Of a DNA stretch of 64,000 nt, positions 44,542 to 51,435 are shown in pieces. The notes beneath the pieces were generated by a model, which worked only from the letters and a program-made list of their open reading frames with translations, was not told the DNA's origin and did not search any database. The position numbers and the translations under genes were made by a program. This DNA comes from Actinacidiphila cocklensis (GTDB taxonomy: Bacteria > Actinomycetota > Actinomycetes > Streptomycetales > Streptomycetaceae): the NCBI RefSeq assembly GCF_907177275.1, contig NZ_CAJSLV010000073.1:1-64000 (forward strand), read 5' to 3'. Position 1 is the first letter of the stretch. Each line of letters opens with the position of its first letter.

Positions 44542-46239
44542 GTGATGAGCAGGCAGGAGACCCCCACCCCCGCCCCGCAGACGACCGGCGCGCACCGCAG
44601 GCCCCGGACGTCGGCGCCAGGGCGCTCCGCGGCGCGCGCCGCCGCACGCTCGACCGCCGACGGCGGCCGGGAGGGCGACGCGGTGCGCCGCCGACCCCAG
44701 GGCACCCTGCCGATGGTGCCGCCAGCGCACTACGAGCCGTATCTCGACGGCCTGTTCACGTACTGCCTGTCCATCCTGTGCGAGCACGACGCCGCCGCCG
44801 GAGCGCTCGGGGAGGTCCTCGCGCTCGCCGAACGCCAGCGCTCCCGGCTGCGCGACCCCGCCCTGCGGCGCCCCTGGCTGTACGCGCTCGCCCGCTGGTC
44901 CTGCCTGCGCCGGCTCGCCGCGGGCACCCCGCTGGCCCCGGCCCGCGCCGCGGCCTCCGTCGCCGAGCAGCGGGCCGCCCAACTGGCCGCCCTGGCCTGG
45001 CCGGAGGCCGCCGGCACCACGCCCGAGCAGCGCGAGGCGCTGGAGCTGGCGGTACGCCACCAGCTGCCGCCGCACGAGGTCGCCGCCGTCCTCGGGCTCG
45101 AAACGGACGCCGCCCGCGGGCTGCTGGCCCGCGCCGCGTGCGAGGTCGAGCGGACCAGGGCCGCGCTGGCCGTCGTCGACACCGGGCGCTGCGCCGCGCT
45201 CGCCCGGCTCGCCGGTGACACCCGGGTCCTGCTCGGCCCGGCGCTGCGTGACGAACTCGTGCGCCACGTGGACGAGTGCACCGTGTGCCGCCGTGACGCC
45301 GAGCGTGCCGTCGCCGCCGGGCCGTGGCCGGGCGCCACCGCGGATGCCACCGCCGTGCTCGCCCTCATCGAGGCGCCGCGGGCGGTCGCCTGCGCCGCGC
45401 TGCTGCACGCCATGGAGACCGGGGCCGGCCGCAGCCGCGAGTGCACGCCCCGCTTCGACCGGCGCGGCTTCCCGCTGGACCTCAAGGACCGCGCGGCCCG
45501 GCGGGCGCAGCTGCGGCACCGCGCGGTGACGACCACGGTCGTCGCGGCCGTCGTCGCCGCGCCCGTGCTGGCGATCTGGGCCGCGTACCGGGCGACGCCG
45601 CTGGGCGGCGACGAGCCGCACGGCGGGCGGGCGGCGGCCGGGGCGCCCGACGGGGTGGGGCTGCCGTACGAGAAGGCCGGGGCCTCGCGCCCGCAGCCCT
45701 CCGCGTCCGGGCCGCCGGCCGCACCGGCGGCCGGCCCCGCAGCCGCCGACGCCGACGTCACGGCGGTGATGGTGACGCCCTCGGGGGCTCCGGCGTCGCC
45801 CGGGGCCGGCTATCTGACGGTGGCGGCCGCCCCGTCCGCGGGCCGCACCCTGGTCACCCTCACGGCGAGCGGTACCGCCGACGTGCGGTGGTCCGCGTCG
45901 ACCCAGGCGGGGTGGCTGCGGCTGTCGGCGACGTCCGGGGTGCTGCACCCCGGCGAGTCGGCCACCCTCACGATCTCGGTCGTACGGGCGCTGGCCCCGG
46001 CCGGCTCGTGGACGGCGGCGGTGTCCTTCGCCCCGGCCGACGCCACGGTGATCCTGCGCGGCTCGACCCGCCGCTCGGCCCCGCCCTCCGGGCACTCCTC
46101 GCCGCCCCCGGCCTCGCCTCCTCCCACGACCTCCGCGCCGACCCCCACCCCGACGCCGACCGAGACCTCACCCACCTCCGAGCCCCCGACCCGGACGCCC
46201 ACCCCGACCGACACCGCCACCGCCGCCGAGACGCCCTGA
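44542..46239 (+). CDS. Sigma-like/zinc-finger/BACON membrane fusion protein
   Basis: A 565-residue protein with an unusual order of parts. Residues about 65-125 resemble sigma region 2 (YLDGLFTYCLSILCEHDAAA) and about 150-207 region 4 (TPEQREALELAVRHQLPPHE). A ZAS-type zinc-finger motif H242-x3-C246-x2-C249 follows, as in anti-sigma factors. One transmembrane helix lies at about 330-349, then an extracytoplasmic BACON domain at about 424-507 (STQAGWLRLSATSGVLHPGE), and a Pro/Thr-rich tail to 565. The layout joins a sigma-like head and its anti-sigma anchor in one chain. Whether the sigma part can bind RNA polymerase is unknown. No partner gene is adjacent. Confidence 0.75.
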   Translation: MMSRQETPTPAPQTTGAHRRPRTSAPGRSAARAAARSTADGGREGDAVRRRPQGTLPMVPPAHYEPYLDGLFTYCLSILCEHDAAAGALGEVLALAERQRSRLRDPALRRPWLYALARWSCLRRLAAGTPLAPARAAASVAEQRAAQLAALAWPEAAGTTPEQREALELAVRHQLPPHEVAAVLGLETDAARGLLARAACEVERTRAALAVVDTGRCAALARLAGDTRVLLGPALRDELVRHVDECTVCRRDAERAVAAGPWPGATADATAVLALIEAPRAVACAALLHAMETGAGRSRECTPRFDRRGFPLDLKDRAARRAQLRHRAVTTTVVAAVVAAPVLAIWAAYRATPLGGDEPHGGRAAAGAPDGVGLPYEKAGASRPQPSASGPPAAPAAGPAAADADVTAVMVTPSGAPASPGAGYLTVAAAPSAGRTLVTLTASGTADVRWSASTQAGWLRLSATSGVLHPGESATLTISVVRALAPAGSWTAAVSFAPADATVILRGSTRRSAPPSGHSSPPPASPPPTTSAPTPTPTPTETSPTSEPPTRTPTPTDTATAAETP

Positions 46240-46278
46240 CCCGGGCGCCCCGCCGCGCAGCGTCCTGGTCGGCGACCG

Positions 46279-46298
46279 CGGGCGGGCCGCGCCGCCCG
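46279..46298. terminator. Hairpin between BACON fusion gene and map
   Basis: CGGGCGG and CCGCCCG pair around six bases in the 99-bp gap between two convergent genes. There is no T-run, so the call is tentative. Confidence 0.35.
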
Positions 46299-46338
46299 AC
46301 GTGCCGGGCGGCCTCGGCTGACGGGTGCGGGGGCGGGG

Positions 46339-47106
46339 CTACGGCACCGTCATGACGCGCGGCCCGTCCGCGGTGACGGCGATGGTGTGCTCGATGTGGG
46401 CCGCCCGGCTGCCGTCGACCGTACGCAGGGTCCAGCCGTCCGCGGCGGTGACGTACTCGTCCCGCCCGCCGGACATCAGCATCGGCTCGATCGCCAGGGC
46501 CAGTCCTGGCCGGAGCGGGAAGCCGCGGCCGGGGCGGCCCCGGTTGGGCACGTGCGGGTCCTCGTGCATCCGGCGGCCGATCCCGTGGCCGCCGAAGTCC
46601 GCGGGCATGCCGCAGCGCGCGGCGAGCGCGACCCGGCCGATCGCGTGCGAGATGTCCCCGACGCGGTTGCCCGCGACGGCCGCCGCGATGCCGGCGTCGA
46701 GCGCCTTCCGGGTCGCTTCGATGAGGTCGAGGTCGGCGGCCCGCGGGGTGCCGACGGTGAAGGTGGTCGCGGCGTCACCGGTCCAGCCGTCGAGTTCCGC
46801 GCCGCAGTCGATGCTGACCAGGTCGCCGTCGCGCAGCCGGTAGTCGGTGGGGATGCCGTGGACGACCGCGTCGTTGACCGACGTGCAGATCACCGCGGGG
46901 AAGGGGGTGGGGGCGAAGGGCGGGCGGTAGCCGAGGAAGGGCGAGCCGGCGCCGGCTTCGGTGAGGACGGCGCGGGCGGCCTCGTCGAGTTCGCGCAGCG
47001 ACACCCCGACGGCCGCGGCCGCCTGGACCGCGGCCAGCGCCCGGGCGACGACCCGTCCTGCCTCGCGCATCCCGTCCAGTGCGGCGTCGTTCTTGATCTC
47101 CACCAT
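46339..47106 (-). CDS. map: Type I methionine aminopeptidase
   Basis: A 255-residue metalloenzyme that removes initiator methionine from new proteins. Metal ligands of the pita-bread fold are visible: D in SIDCGAELDGWTGDAATTF (two aspartates), H in GGHGIGRRMHEDPHVPN, and glutamates in LAIEPMLMSGG and AAHIEHTIAV. The substrate histidine is in VNDAVVHGIP. It is probably a second copy in the genome, since Streptomyces usually also has one in the ribosomal region. The ATG follows GGAGG. The promoter is shared with the divergent XRE gene across a palindrome. Confidence 0.93.
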   Translation of the reverse strand: MVEIKNDAALDGMREAGRVVARALAAVQAAAAVGVSLRELDEAARAVLTEAGAGSPFLGYRPPFAPTPFPAVICTSVNDAVVHGIPTDYRLRDGDLVSIDCGAELDGWTGDAATTFTVGTPRAADLDLIEATRKALDAGIAAAVAGNRVGDISHAIGRVALAARCGMPADFGGHGIGRRMHEDPHVPNRGRPGRGFPLRPGLALAIEPMLMSGGRDEYVTAADGWTLRTVDGSRAAHIEHTIAVTADGPRVMTVP

Positions 47107-47127
47107 GGTGGTCCTCCTCCAATTCTT

Positions 47128-47137
47128 ATACCGGTAT
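47128..47137. promoter_or_regulatory. Palindrome ATACCGGTAT between map and XRE gene
   Basis: A perfect 10-bp palindrome abuts the XRE -10 hexamer TAGTAT on one side and overlaps TATAAG, a map -10 candidate on the minus strand. A protein bound here would block both promoters. Confidence 0.55.
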
Positions 47138-47143
47138 TAGTAT
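47138..47143 (+). promoter_or_regulatory. -10 hexamer TAGTAT, leaderless XRE mRNA
   Basis: TAGTAT ends seven bases before the ATG at 47151, and no Shine-Dalgarno site is present. Confidence 0.5.
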
Positions 47144-47150
47144 CACAGGC

Positions 47151-47435
47151 ATGGTGAGGACTCCTTTGACCCCGTGGGAACGCAGGCGCGGTGAGCGGTT
47201 CGGCGCACTGCTGCGGCAGGCGCGCGGGGAACGCAGCATGGTGGAGGTCGCGGCGGCCGCGGGAGTGTCCGCGGAGACGCTGCGCAAGATCGAGACAGGC
47301 CGAGCCCCGACCCCGGCCTTCTTCACGGTGGCAGCCCTCGCGGGCGCGCTGGGCCTGTCCCTCGACGTCCTGGTCACCGCCTGCGCCGAGGACGCGGAAG
47401 AGGAGGCGTCGGCGCAGGCCGCACTCTCGGCCTGA
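47151..47435 (+). CDS. Small XRE-family regulator divergent from map
   Basis: A 94-residue protein that is essentially one helix-turn-helix domain (about 10-75): GERFGALLRQARGERSMVEV, then AAGVSAETLRKIETGRAPTP as recognition helix. An acidic alanine-rich tail follows (AEDAEEEASAQAAL). It has no sensor domain, so regulation probably depends on its own level or a partner. The palindrome in the 44-bp gap to map is its likely operator, giving autoregulation and control of map. Translation probably starts on a leaderless message. Confidence 0.88.
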   Translation: MVRTPLTPWERRRGERFGALLRQARGERSMVEVAAAAGVSAETLRKIETGRAPTPAFFTVAALAGALGLSLDVLVTACAEDAEEEASAQAALSA

Positions 47436-47436
47436 C

Positions 47437-47534
47437 GGTCAGGCCGGGTCGGTCAGGCCGGGTCGGTCAGGCCGGGTCGGTCAGGCCGGGTCGGCCGGGT
47501 GGGGTCGGTCAGGCCGGCTCGGTCAGGCGGGGTC
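47437..47534. repeat. 14-bp tandem repeat, seven units
   Basis: The unit GGTCAGGCCGGGTC repeats four times exactly (47437-47492), then three variants follow to 47534. The array lies right after the XRE stop and runs into the convergent gene, whose stop at 47523-47525 falls inside the seventh unit. The frame of that gene's last codons is set by the repeat. Confidence 0.88.
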
Positions 47535-48365
47535 GGCCGGGTGGGGGGCCAGGAGGGGGAGGGCGGTGGCGAGGCGGGCCTCGCACGCGGCGGACAGCTC
47601 CGCGTAGCCGGCCTCGCCCATCAGCTCGGTCAGCTCGGCGCGGTAGGAGACGTACACGGGCTCGCCGCCGCCGTGCGCGGAGGTGGCGGAGGTGCACCAC
47701 CAGTGCAGGTCGTGGCCGCCGGGACCCCAGCCGCGCCGGTCGTACTCGCCGATCGAGACGACCAGCACCCGGGTGTCGTCCGGCCGGTCGACCCAGTCGA
47801 AGGTCCGGCGGATCGGCAGCTGCCAGCACACGTCGGGCTTGGTCTCCAGCGGCTCGCGGTTCTCCCGCAGCGCCAGGGCGTGCAGCGCGCAGCCCTGGCC
47901 GCCGGCGAAGCCGGCCCGGTTGGAGAAGATGCAGGCGCCGTCCACGACCCGGGTCTGCCGCTCGCCGTCCTCGTTCTCCTCGGCCCAGAAGCCACCGGTG
48001 CCGGTGCCCAGGCCGTGGAACTGCCACGTGTCGGCGGTGAGGCGGGCCACATGCCCGGCGACCCGCTTCTCGTCGTCGTCGTCCGAGAAGTGCGCGCCCA
48101 GCGAGCAGCAGCCGTCGTCCGCGCGCCCGGCCACGATGCCCTGGCAGCCGCTGCCGAACACGCACGTCCAGCGCGACGTCAGCCACGTCAGGTCGCACCT
48201 GAAGACCTGCTCCTCGTCTGCGGGGTCGGCGAACTCCACCCAGGCGCGCGCGAAGTCCAGACCGGCCTCGTCGTCCGCCGCCACCGCGACGCCCCGCTGC
48301 CTGCCCCTGCCCGCCGCAGCCGGCCCGTCCTGCTGTCCGCCCTTGCGGGCCTTCGCCTTTGCCAC
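47523..48365 (-). CDS. Cysteine-rich protein, possible metal-binding (DUF3109/YkgJ-like)
   Basis: A 280-residue soluble protein with many cysteines. The order VFRCDLTWL, WTCVFGSGCQGIV, DGCCSLGAHF, GACIFSNRAGFAG, GQGCALHAL and KPDVCWQLPIRR resembles the iron/zinc-chelating YkgJ and DUF3109 families, though I am not certain. The start is basic (VAKAKARKGG). The GTG at 48365 has TACGCT six bases upstream and no Shine-Dalgarno site, so a leaderless start is likely. The last residues are encoded by the tandem repeat at 47437-47534. The function is unknown. Confidence 0.75.
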   Translation of the reverse strand: MAKAKARKGGQQDGPAAAGRGRQRGVAVAADDEAGLDFARAWVEFADPADEEQVFRCDLTWLTSRWTCVFGSGCQGIVAGRADDGCCSLGAHFSDDDDEKRVAGHVARLTADTWQFHGLGTGTGGFWAEENEDGERQTRVVDGACIFSNRAGFAGGQGCALHALALRENREPLETKPDVCWQLPIRRTFDWVDRPDDTRVLVVSIGEYDRRGWGPGGHDLHWWCTSATSAHGGGEPVYVSYRAELTELMGEAGYAELSAACEARLATALPLLAPHPADPA

Positions 48366-48371
48366 GCGCCC

Positions 48372-48377
48372 AGCGTA
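48372..48377 (-). promoter_or_regulatory. -10 hexamer TACGCT, leaderless Cys-rich protein mRNA
   Basis: TACGCT on the minus strand ends six bases before the GTG at 48365. Confidence 0.45.
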
Positions 48378-48495
48378 AGACCGGAATGCGCCGAATGCGG
48401 CCACCGGCCCGCACGATCGTCCACGACCCTGCTGCGCAGCGCTCCTGCGGCCATCCGCTGAAAGCCACGGGCGACTTCTGCGGGGGGAGACGACG

Positions 48496-48672
48496 ATGGG
48501 CCTGCCTGCCGACTTACAGGTCGTGGCCGCCGCGGTCGAGGCAGGGCTCGACGAGCGGGAGTGGCCGGTTCCCGGGGGTGCGGATCGGGTGGGGGTCGAG
48601 GAGGCTCTGCGGCGGCACATGCGGGAGGTGGTGGCTGCGGAGGGCGCCCGGGGAGAGGGCGGCGGCTCGTGA
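48496..48672 (+). CDS. Small hypothetical protein (58 aa)
   Basis: A 58-residue product beginning MGLPADLQVVAAAVEAGLDE, with an amphipathic helix EEALRRHMREVVAAEG near the end. The ATG is preceded by GGGGGAGACGACG, a fair ribosome binding site. It ends 21 bases before the Ppx/GppA gene, whose leaderless -10 hexamer starts just after this stop. It may be a genuine small gene; no function is recognised. Confidence 0.55.
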   Translation: MGLPADLQVVAAAVEAGLDEREWPVPGGADRVGVEEALRRHMREVVAAEGARGEGGGS

Positions 48673-48680
48673 GGCTGGCC

Positions 48681-48686
48681 TAAAGT
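48681..48686 (+). promoter_or_regulatory. -10 hexamer TAAAGT, leaderless Ppx/GppA mRNA
   Basis: TAAAGT ends seven bases before the ATG at 48694. Confidence 0.45.
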
Positions 48687-48693
48687 GCTCCCC

Positions 48694-49749
48694 ATGCGAC
48701 TGGGAGTGCTCGACGTGGGGTCCAACACCGTTCACCTGCTGGTGGTGGACGCGCACCCGGGCGCGCGCCCGTTGCCTGCGTATTCGCACAAGGCGGACCT
48801 GCGGCTCGCGGAACTGCTCGACGAGGGCGGGGCGATCAGCGCGGACGGGGTCGACCGGCTGGTCGGGACGATCGCGGACGCGCTGCGGGTCGCGGAGGAC
48901 AAGGGCGCGGAGGACGTGCTGCCGTTCGCGACGTCGGCGGTGCGCGAGGCGGCGAACGGCGAGGACGTGCTCGCCCGGGTCGAGCAGGAGACCGGGGTGC
49001 GGCTGACCGTGCTGTCGGGCGAGGACGAGTCGCGGCTGACCTTCCTCGCCGTGCGGCGGTGGTTCGGCTGGTCGGCGGGCAAGCTGCTGGTGCTGGACAT
49101 CGGCGGCGGCTCGCTCGAAGTGGGCTACGGGATGGACGAGTACCCGGACGCGGCCGTGTCGCTGCCGCTGGGCGCCGGGCGGCTGACCGGCGGTTGGCTG
49201 CCGGGGGACCCGCCGTCCGCGCAGGACGTGCGGAACCTGCGCCGGCACGTGCGGGCCGAGATCGCCAGGACCGTCGCGGAGTTCGCCCGGCTCGGCCCCG
49301 CGGACCACGTGGTGGGCACGTCCAAGACCTTCCGGCAGCTGGCCAGGATCGCCGGCGCGGCCCGCAGCGCGGACGGGCTGTACGTGCAGCGGGTGCTGCG
49401 GCGCGGCGCGCTGGAGGAGTGGGTGCCGCGGCTGGCGGGGATGACGGCGCAGCGGCGGGCCGGGCTGCCGGGGGTGTCGGAGGGCAGGGCGCGGCAACTG
49501 CTCGCGGGCGCGCTGGTGGCCGAGGGGGCGATGGACCTCTACGGGGTGACCGAGCTGGAGATCTGCCCGTGGGCGCTGCGCGAGGGTGTGATCCTCCGCA
49601 AGCTCGACGTGATGGCCGCGGACACCGCGGGAGCCGCGTCCGCCGGCGGCCTGGCGGGCGACACGCACGGCAGTGTGGCCAAGGCCACACCCGACTTCGG
49701 GCCGCCGGGAGGCGGTAATGCCGCCACCGTGGCCCGCCGCGACGGCTGA
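48694..49749 (+). CDS. Ppx/GppA-family exopolyphosphatase-like phosphatase
   Basis: A 351-residue member of the Ppx/GppA phosphatase family (ASKHA fold). It starts RLGVLDVGSNTVHLLVVDAH, has the P-loop segment FATSAVREAANGED, and then VLSGEDESRLTFLAV and LLVLDIGGGSLEVGYGMDE. Proteins of this kind hydrolyse polyphosphate or pppGpp. It lacks the C-terminal HD domain of E. coli Ppx, which is common in actinobacteria. A chain of about 45 residues with no clear fold ends the protein. The start is chosen by the -10 hexamer seven bases upstream. Confidence 0.9.
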   Translation: MRLGVLDVGSNTVHLLVVDAHPGARPLPAYSHKADLRLAELLDEGGAISADGVDRLVGTIADALRVAEDKGAEDVLPFATSAVREAANGEDVLARVEQETGVRLTVLSGEDESRLTFLAVRRWFGWSAGKLLVLDIGGGSLEVGYGMDEYPDAAVSLPLGAGRLTGGWLPGDPPSAQDVRNLRRHVRAEIARTVAEFARLGPADHVVGTSKTFRQLARIAGAARSADGLYVQRVLRRGALEEWVPRLAGMTAQRRAGLPGVSEGRARQLLAGALVAEGAMDLYGVTELEICPWALREGVILRKLDVMAADTAGAASAGGLAGDTHGSVAKATPDFGPPGGGNAATVARRDG

Positions 49750-49776
49750 CTCGGCCGTCCGCACACCCCCCGGCCG

Positions 49777-49782
49777 TACGCT
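49777..49782 (+). promoter_or_regulatory. -10 hexamer TACGCT, leaderless isomerase mRNA
   Basis: TACGCT ends seven bases before the GTG at 49790, which fixes the start of the isomerase gene. Confidence 0.45.
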
Positions 49783-49789
49783 GGCTCCC

Positions 49790-50641
49790 GTGGCTGAACC
49801 AGTGGACCCCAGGAAGCGAACCGGCGGCGTACCCGGCGTGAAGGTCGCGCTGTCCACGGCCTCGGTGTATCCGGAGTCCACGGCGACGGCGTTCGAGATC
49901 GCCGCCCGGCTGGGGTACGACGGGGTCGAGGTCATGGTGTGGACCGACCCGGTCAGCCAGGACGTGGACGCGCTGCGGCGGCTGTCGGACTACCACCGCG
50001 TGCCGGTGCTCGCCGTGCACGCGCCCTGCCTGCTGATCACCCAGCGGGTGTGGTCGACCGACCCGTGGGTGAAGCTGCAGCGGGCCAGGAAGGCGGCGCT
50101 GCAGCTGGGCGCGTCGACCGTCGTGGTGCACCCGCCCTTCCGGTGGCAGCGCAACTACGCCAGGGACTTCGTCCGCGGCATCTGGCGCATGGCCGACGAG
50201 ACCGACGTGCGCTTCGCGGTCGAGAACATGTACCCGTGGCGCTACCGCGACCGCGAGATGCTGGCGTACGCGCCGGACTGGGACGTGACGCGGGAGGACT
50301 ACCGGCACTTCACGGTGGACCTGTCGCACGCGGCGACGTCGCGTACCGCCACCTTGGACATGGTCGGGCGGATGGGCGACCGGCTCGCGCACGTCCACCT
50401 CGCGGACGGCAGCGGCTCCGCGAAGGACGAGCACCTGGTGCCGGGCCGCGGGACCCAGCCGTGTGCGGCGCTGCTGGAGTCGCTGGCGGCGACCGACTAC
50501 CGCGGGCACGTGGTGATCGAGGTCAACACCCGGCGCGCGATGTCGGCGGCCGAGCGCGAGGGCGACCTCGCGGAGGCGCTGGCCTTCACCCGCCGCCACC
50601 TGGCGGCGGCCTCACCCGCCCGCCCGTCGGTCCGCGCATGA
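49790..50641 (+). CDS. Sugar phosphate isomerase/epimerase (xylose isomerase-like TIM barrel)
   Basis: A 283-residue TIM-barrel protein of the AP-endonuclease-2/xylose-isomerase-like family. Barrel strands and metal-ligand positions are visible in LGYDGVEVMVWTD, VPVLAVHAPCLL, ASTVVVHPPFRWQ, DVRFAVENMYPW, HFTVDLSHAATS, HVHLADGSGSAKDEHLVPGR and GHVVIEVNTRR. The E, D, H and E ligands all appear intact, so it is probably a metal-dependent isomerase or epimerase; the substrate is unknown. Its stop overlaps the start of the TetR gene as ATGA. Confidence 0.9.
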   Translation: MAEPVDPRKRTGGVPGVKVALSTASVYPESTATAFEIAARLGYDGVEVMVWTDPVSQDVDALRRLSDYHRVPVLAVHAPCLLITQRVWSTDPWVKLQRARKAALQLGASTVVVHPPFRWQRNYARDFVRGIWRMADETDVRFAVENMYPWRYRDREMLAYAPDWDVTREDYRHFTVDLSHAATSRTATLDMVGRMGDRLAHVHLADGSGSAKDEHLVPGRGTQPCAALLESLAATDYRGHVVIEVNTRRAMSAAEREGDLAEALAFTRRHLAAASPARPSVRA

Positions 50642-51315
50642 GCGACGCGCCCTCCGCCGGTACGTCCTCCGACACGTCGAACGGCACCCCCCGCCGCCGC
50701 CGCGGCCGCCCCGCCGGGACGCGGACGGGGGCGGCCGCCGGGACCCGGGAGCGCATCCTGGCCGCGGCCCGCGAGGAGTTCTCGGCCCACGGCTACGACA
50801 AGACCTCGATCCGCTCCATCGGCAAGGCCGCCGACGTCGACGCGGCCCTGGTCCACCACTACTTCGGCACCAAGGACCAGGTCTTCGCGGCCGCCATCGA
50901 GCTGTCCTTCGGGCCGGCCCTGGAACTGCCCGGCGCCCTGGCGGCCGGCGGCCCCGACGGCATGGGGGAGCGGGTGGCCCGCTTCATGCTGGGTGTGTGG
51001 GAGAACCCCGTCACCCGGGAGCCGCTGCTGGCGATCGTCCGCTCGGCGGTGACCAACGAGCGGGCCGCGGCGGTCTTCCGCGGCCTGGTCGGCCGCCGGG
51101 TGCTGGCGCGGGTCGCGGGGGAGCTGAGCGTGCCGGACCCGGAGTTCCGGGTGCAGCTCGCGGCGGCGCAGCTGGTCGGGATCATCATGCTGCGGTACGT
51201 GGTGAAGGTGGAGCCGATCGCCTCGGCCGCCGCGGAGGACCTGGTCGCGGTGGTCGCCCCGACGATCCAGCGCTACCTGACCGACCCGGACGTCCGCCCT
51301 GGTGCCGGCGGGTAG
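50638..51315 (+). CDS. TetR-family regulator coupled to the isomerase gene
   Basis: A 225-residue regulator. A 35-residue basic, disordered N-terminus (PRRRRGRPAGTRTGAAAGT) leads to the helix-turn-helix at about 36-82 (ERILAAAREEFSAHGYDKTS, then DVDAALVHHYFGTKDQVFAA). A helical C-terminal domain of TetR_C type follows, with LVGIIMLRYVVKVEPI. The ATG overlaps the isomerase stop, giving coupled translation. Targets may include the operon itself. Confidence 0.92.
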   Translation: MSDAPSAGTSSDTSNGTPRRRRGRPAGTRTGAAAGTRERILAAAREEFSAHGYDKTSIRSIGKAADVDAALVHHYFGTKDQVFAAAIELSFGPALELPGALAAGGPDGMGERVARFMLGVWENPVTREPLLAIVRSAVTNERAAAVFRGLVGRRVLARVAGELSVPDPEFRVQLAAAQLVGIIMLRYVVKVEPIASAAAEDLVAVVAPTIQRYLTDPDVRPGAGG

Positions 51316-51435
51316 CACACGGGTTCCGTCATCCGGACGAGGTGTCCGGATCCTGGGCGACGGGCGTACCCTCGACGGCACGGCCGCGCAGCGCGGCCTT
51401 CGTACGAGCTGAGTGAAACCAAGGGAGTGGACACC

